Assembly (NCBI GenBank): GCA_001795345.1
Contig: MGON01000008.1
Location: forward strand, 2,071 to 10,284
Direction of reading: 5' to 3'
Source of the DNA: Chloroflexi bacterium RIFCSPLOWO2_02_FULL_71_16
Lineage (GTDB): Bacteria; Chloroflexota; Limnocylindria; P2-11E
DNA: 8,214 nt
A program made the position numbers and the translations under genes. Shown piece after piece: positions 6,012-8,214 of the stretch. The notes under the pieces are model-generated. The model did no database searches, was not told where the DNA came from, and was given only the letters and a program-made list of their open reading frames with translations. Each line of letters begins with the position of its first letter. The stretch's first letter is position 1.

Positions 6012-6044
6012 CTCAACGTGCACGGTCCAGGAGTGCGCGTTGAG
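6012..6044. other. Strong hairpin, 12-bp stem with 9-base loop
   Basis: CTCAACGTGCAC (6012-6023) pairs with GTGCGCGTTGAG (6033-6044) over all 12 positions, with one G-U wobble, around the loop GGTCCAGGA. No T-run follows on either strand, so it is not a standard intrinsic terminator. The flanking sequence is not coding. It may be part of a structured RNA, a leader, or a protein-binding inverted repeat. Confidence 0.6.
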
Positions 6045-6110
6045 CGCATCAAGAGGAGCGCGCGGGAGCGCCCAAAGAAAAGCCCCGAGCGACGACCGGC
6101 CGACGGATGC

Positions 6111-6146
6111 CGGACCTTGATGCGATCTCGGTCGCGGTCCCCCGGG
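6111..6146 (+). repeat. Diverged direct repeat, copy 2 (contains TTGATGNNATCTC)
   Basis: CGGACC, TTGATGCGATCTC (6117-6129), GGTCGCG and TCCCCCGGG correspond to the copy at 5688-5727. Looser similarity continues downstream of both copies: CTCGGGAC then a GCGG/CGCG segment, then GGCGTT followed by a TCCAC site. A longer module may have been duplicated. Confidence 0.5.
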
Positions 6147-6205
6147 ATGCCGCCTCTCGGGACAGCCGCGAACCCTGCCACGATGCGGCAAGCGATGGGA
6201 GGCGT

Positions 6206-6256
6206 TCGTCCACACGCGGGCCCCGAGTTATCCACCAGTTCGGTGAGTTATCCACC
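6206..6256 (+). promoter_or_regulatory. DnaA-box-like cluster B, tandem TTATCCACC pair
   Basis: TTATCCACC occurs at 6228-6236 and 6248-6256, exactly 20 bp apart inside a repeated GAGTTATCCACC. Both match eight of nine positions of the TTATCCACA consensus in the same orientation. A weaker site, TCGTCCACA, sits at 6206-6214. The second copy falls where a -35 box would be for TACCAT (6271-6276), so it could regulate the helicase. Function is inferred. Confidence 0.5.
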
Positions 6257-6283
6257 GAGGACGCGGCCCATACCATCGGACCT

Positions 6284-8214
6284 CTGAAAGAGCCCGCCAC
6301 CGAGCCCCTCGACCCGCGGCAGCAGGACCCGATCCTCGACGCCCTGAATCCGGAGCAGCGCGCGGCCGTAACGCACGGCGAAGGGCCCCTGCTGATCCTG
6401 GCCGGGGCCGGCTCCGGCAAGACGAGGGTGCTCACGCACCGGATCGCCTACTTGATGCGCGACCTGGCCGTCCCGGCGAGGGCCATCCTGGCCGTGACCT
6501 TCACCAACAAGGCCGCGCGCGAGATGCGCGAGCGCCTCGAGCGGCTCCTGCCCGAGGGGGCGATCGGCGAGCTGACGGTCGGCACCTTCCACGCCTTCTG
6601 CGCCCGCCTCCTGCGGCGCCACGCCCGGGCGGTCGGGATCGAGCCGGGCTTCGCCATCTACGACGAGGCCGACCAGCGCGCCGTGCTGCGGCAGGCCATG
6701 GAGGAGGCGGGGCTGGGCGAGCGCCTCATCCCCCCGGGCGCGGTCGCCGCGGTCATCTCGAACGCGAAGAACGAGCTGCGCGGCCCGGCCGACCTCGCGA
6801 ACGAGGCGCACGGTCAGCTAGAGCGCGCCACGGCGCTCGTCTGGCCCGCCTACGACCGCCGGCTGCGAGAGAACAACGCCGTCGACTTCGACGACCTCCT
6901 GCTCCTGGCCGTCCGCCTGTTCGAGATCGACGACGCGGCGCTGAACTGGTGGCAGGACCGCTTCGAGCACATCCTGGTCGACGAGTACCAGGACACCAAC
7001 CGCGCGCAGTACGCGCTGCTCCGCTACATCGCCGGCTGGAAGCAGAACCTCGCGGTCGTCGGCGACGACGACCAGTCGGTCTTCTCCTGGCGCGGCGCCG
7101 ACGTGCGCAACATCCTCGACTTCGAGCGCGACTTCCCGACGGCCAAGGTCGTGAAGCTCGAGCAGAACTACCGCAGCACGCAGCGGATCCTCGACGCGGC
7201 GCACTCCATCGTCCGCAACAACGCGGCCCGCAAGGAGAAGAAGCTCTGGACGGACCGCAGCGGCGGCAGCGACGTCGTCGTGATGGAGGCGTACGACCAG
7301 GACCACGAGGCCGAGCTCATCGCGCGCGAGATCGAGAAGCTGCGGCGCGAGGGCGAGGCGCAAGCGCCGCGGGACATCGCGATCCTGTACCGGACCAACG
7401 CCCAGTCGAGAGCGATCGAGGACAAGTTCCGGGAATTCGGGCTCGCCTACCAGGTGGTCGGCGGCGTGTCGTTCTACGACCGCCGCGAGGTCAAGGATGT
7501 GATCGCCTACCTGCGCATCCTGCGCAACCCGCAGGACGCGGTCGGTCTGGGGCGGATCCTGAACGTGCCACCGCGCGGCCTCGGCGCGAAGACGCAGGCC
7601 GCTCTCGTGCTGGACGCTCGCGAACGGGGGCTCCCGGTGGTCGACGCCCTGGCGGCCGCGGATGACATCGGGGCCATCCCGGCGCGGCAGCGCGCGGCGC
7701 TCGTCGGGTTCGGCAGGATCGTCGCCGAGCTGCGCGGGGCCGTGGCCGGGCACGACCTTCCGGCGCTCATCGACCTGGTGCTCGCGAGGTCGGGCTACGG
7801 CGCGTACCTGCGCGACGGCACGGAGGAAGGCGAGGAGCGTTACGCCAACGTCCTCGAGCTGCGCAGCCTGGCCGAGGAGTTCGTGCGGCTTCCGCGTGAA
7901 GAGCAGCTGCCTGCCTTCCTGGAGGAGGTGGCGCTCGTGTCCGACCAGGACCAGTACCAGGAGCAGAAGCCGGCGGCGACGCTCATCACTCTCCACGCCG
8001 TCAAGGGACTCGAGTTCCCGATCGTCTTCCTCACCGGCATGGAGGAGGGCGTCTTCCCTCATGCGCGCTCGCTCGAGCAGGAGGCCCAGCTCGAGGAGGA
8101 GCGGCGCCTCTGCTACGTCGGAGTGACGCGCGCGATGCACCGCTGCTACCTCTCGTGGGCCCGCCGCCGGATGCTGTTCGGGCGCACCTCAGCGAACCCG
8201 CCGTCGCGCTTCCT
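6284..8214 (+). CDS. pcrA: PcrA/UvrD-type superfamily 1A DNA helicase, 3' end missing
   Basis: 643 codons are visible before the right edge; the C-terminal tail is missing. An ATP-driven 3'-5' DNA helicase acting in repair and in clearing replication obstacles. Numbering from 6284: Q-motif LNPEQRAAV (21-29), Walker A AGAGSGKT (40-47), Ia VTFTNKAAREM (71-81), motif II ILVDEYQDTN (230-239, DEYQD box), III VVGDDDQSVFSWRGAD (258-273), IV LEQNYRST (292-299), V TLHAVKGLEFPIVFL (569-583), VI CYVGVTRAM (610-618). Motif V has valine where 'HxAKGLEF' usually has alanine. The start is uncertain: between 6107 and 6284 the frame has no GTG or TTG, and the only ATG (6107) would add 59 residues of non-coding character (GC3 about 71% against about 93% after 6284). 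CTG at 6284 gives a family-like N-terminus but is a rare start. Family is sure; PcrA rather than UvrD or a paralogue is likely. Confidence 0.93.
   Translation, partial: MKEPATEPLDPRQQDPILDALNPEQRAAVTHGEGPLLILAGAGSGKTRVLTHRIAYLMRDLAVPARAILAVTFTNKAAREMRERLERLLPEGAIGELTVGTFHAFCARLLRRHARAVGIEPGFAIYDEADQRAVLRQAMEEAGLGERLIPPGAVAAVISNAKNELRGPADLANEAHGQLERATALVWPAYDRRLRENNAVDFDDLLLLAVRLFEIDDAALNWWQDRFEHILVDEYQDTNRAQYALLRYIAGWKQNLAVVGDDDQSVFSWRGADVRNILDFERDFPTAKVVKLEQNYRSTQRILDAAHSIVRNNAARKEKKLWTDRSGGSDVVVMEAYDQDHEAELIAREIEKLRREGEAQAPRDIAILYRTNAQSRAIEDKFREFGLAYQVVGGVSFYDRREVKDVIAYLRILRNPQDAVGLGRILNVPPRGLGAKTQAALVLDARERGLPVVDALAAADDIGAIPARQRAALVGFGRIVAELRGAVAGHDLPALIDLVLARSGYGAYLRDGTEEGEERYANVLELRSLAEEFVRLPREEQLPAFLEEVALVSDQDQYQEQKPAATLITLHAVKGLEFPIVFLTGMEEGVFPHARSLEQEAQLEEERRLCYVGVTRAMHRCYLSWARRRMLFGRTSANPPSRF

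Larger units (their letters stand above)
5518..6283. other. Long divergent intergenic region, lower G+C, repeat-rich
   Basis: About 770 bases between the 5' ends of the SigK-like gene (minus) and the helicase (plus). Sampled 60-base lines give about 57-63% G+C against about 73% in the helicase. Short open frames here have no recognisable domains and no coding-like third-position bias, so I call no gene. What it does hold is listed separately: TTATCCAC sites, TTGATGNNATCTC repeats and hairpins. A further weak stem, GGGTCA (5733-5738) with TGACCC (5752-5757), encloses one TTGATG repeat. I recognise no tRNA, 6S, tmRNA, RNase P or SRP RNA in it. Confidence 0.75.

Noticed and set aside
5498..6235. 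Several minus-strand frames of 110-150 codons in the same gap
   Set aside because: No recognisable domains, no coding-like third-position bias and conflicting overlaps.
5994..6287. A 97-codon plus-strand frame in the intergenic region
   Set aside because: No domain, basic low-complexity product, no ribosome site, and it overlaps the hairpin, a repeat and the DnaA-box pair. It ends inside the helicase start region in another frame.
6818..8140. A 440-codon open frame on the minus strand
   Set aside because: It lies wholly antisense to the helicase, whose motifs are all intact. Its product is low-complexity (rich in Arg, Leu, Val, Glu), as expected from the complement of high-GC coding DNA.
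1..8214. CRISPR array, tRNA or rRNA genes, insertion sequence or phage genes
   Set aside because: No regular direct repeats with spacers, no cloverleaf or rRNA-like segment I recognise, and no transposase or integrase reading frame. The toxin remnant is the only phage-like trace.

Overview
High-GC bacterial chromosome; the sampled coding lines run at roughly 70-73% G+C. The combination of RskA-type sigma/anti-sigma cassettes, a DUF990-like ABC-2 exporter and a PcrA-type helicase, with GTG starts and few clear Shine-Dalgarno sites, suggests a Chloroflexota or deep actinobacterial lineage, probably environmental. There is no rRNA or other lineage marker, so this placement is inference.

Layout. 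(1) 1-717, minus strand: an ECF sigma factor whose stop overlaps (ATGA) the start of a single-pass membrane protein cut off by the left edge, probably its regulator. (2) 718-1231: a decayed C-terminal remnant of a HigB/RelE (Gp49-like) toxin, then an intact XRE-family antitoxin-like regulator with a palindromic operator over its apparent leaderless promoter. (3) 1232-1648: a hairpin-bearing spacer and a truncated minus-strand VOC (glyoxalase-like) gene remnant. (4) 1682-4278, plus strand: a tightly packed operon of two ABC-2 type permeases and their ATPase, which together should form one exporter. (5) 4244-5517, minus strand: a second ECF sigma factor (SigK-like) coupled by another ATGA overlap to an RskA-type zinc-finger anti-sigma factor, whose 3' end overlaps the ATPase gene tail to tail by 35 bp. 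(6) 5518-6283: a noncoding stretch of about 770 bp with lower G+C. It holds TTATCCAC (DnaA-box-like) sites in 20-bp-spaced pairs, three copies of TTGATGNNATCTC, and a 12-bp-stem hairpin. (7) 6284 to the right edge, plus strand: a PcrA/UvrD-type superfamily 1A helicase, complete through motif VI but missing its C-terminal tail, with no convincing canonical start codon.

How it fits together. The two sigma/regulator cassettes are independent signal-response switches at the envelope. The ABC operon is a self-contained drug or toxicant exporter. The most unusual part is the divergent gap between the SigK-like gene and the helicase. Its DnaA-box-like sites and repeated modules do not belong to any gene I can support. 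They could be a replication-linked control region, an origin-like element, or a DnaA-responsive helicase promoter; the sequence alone does not decide among these.
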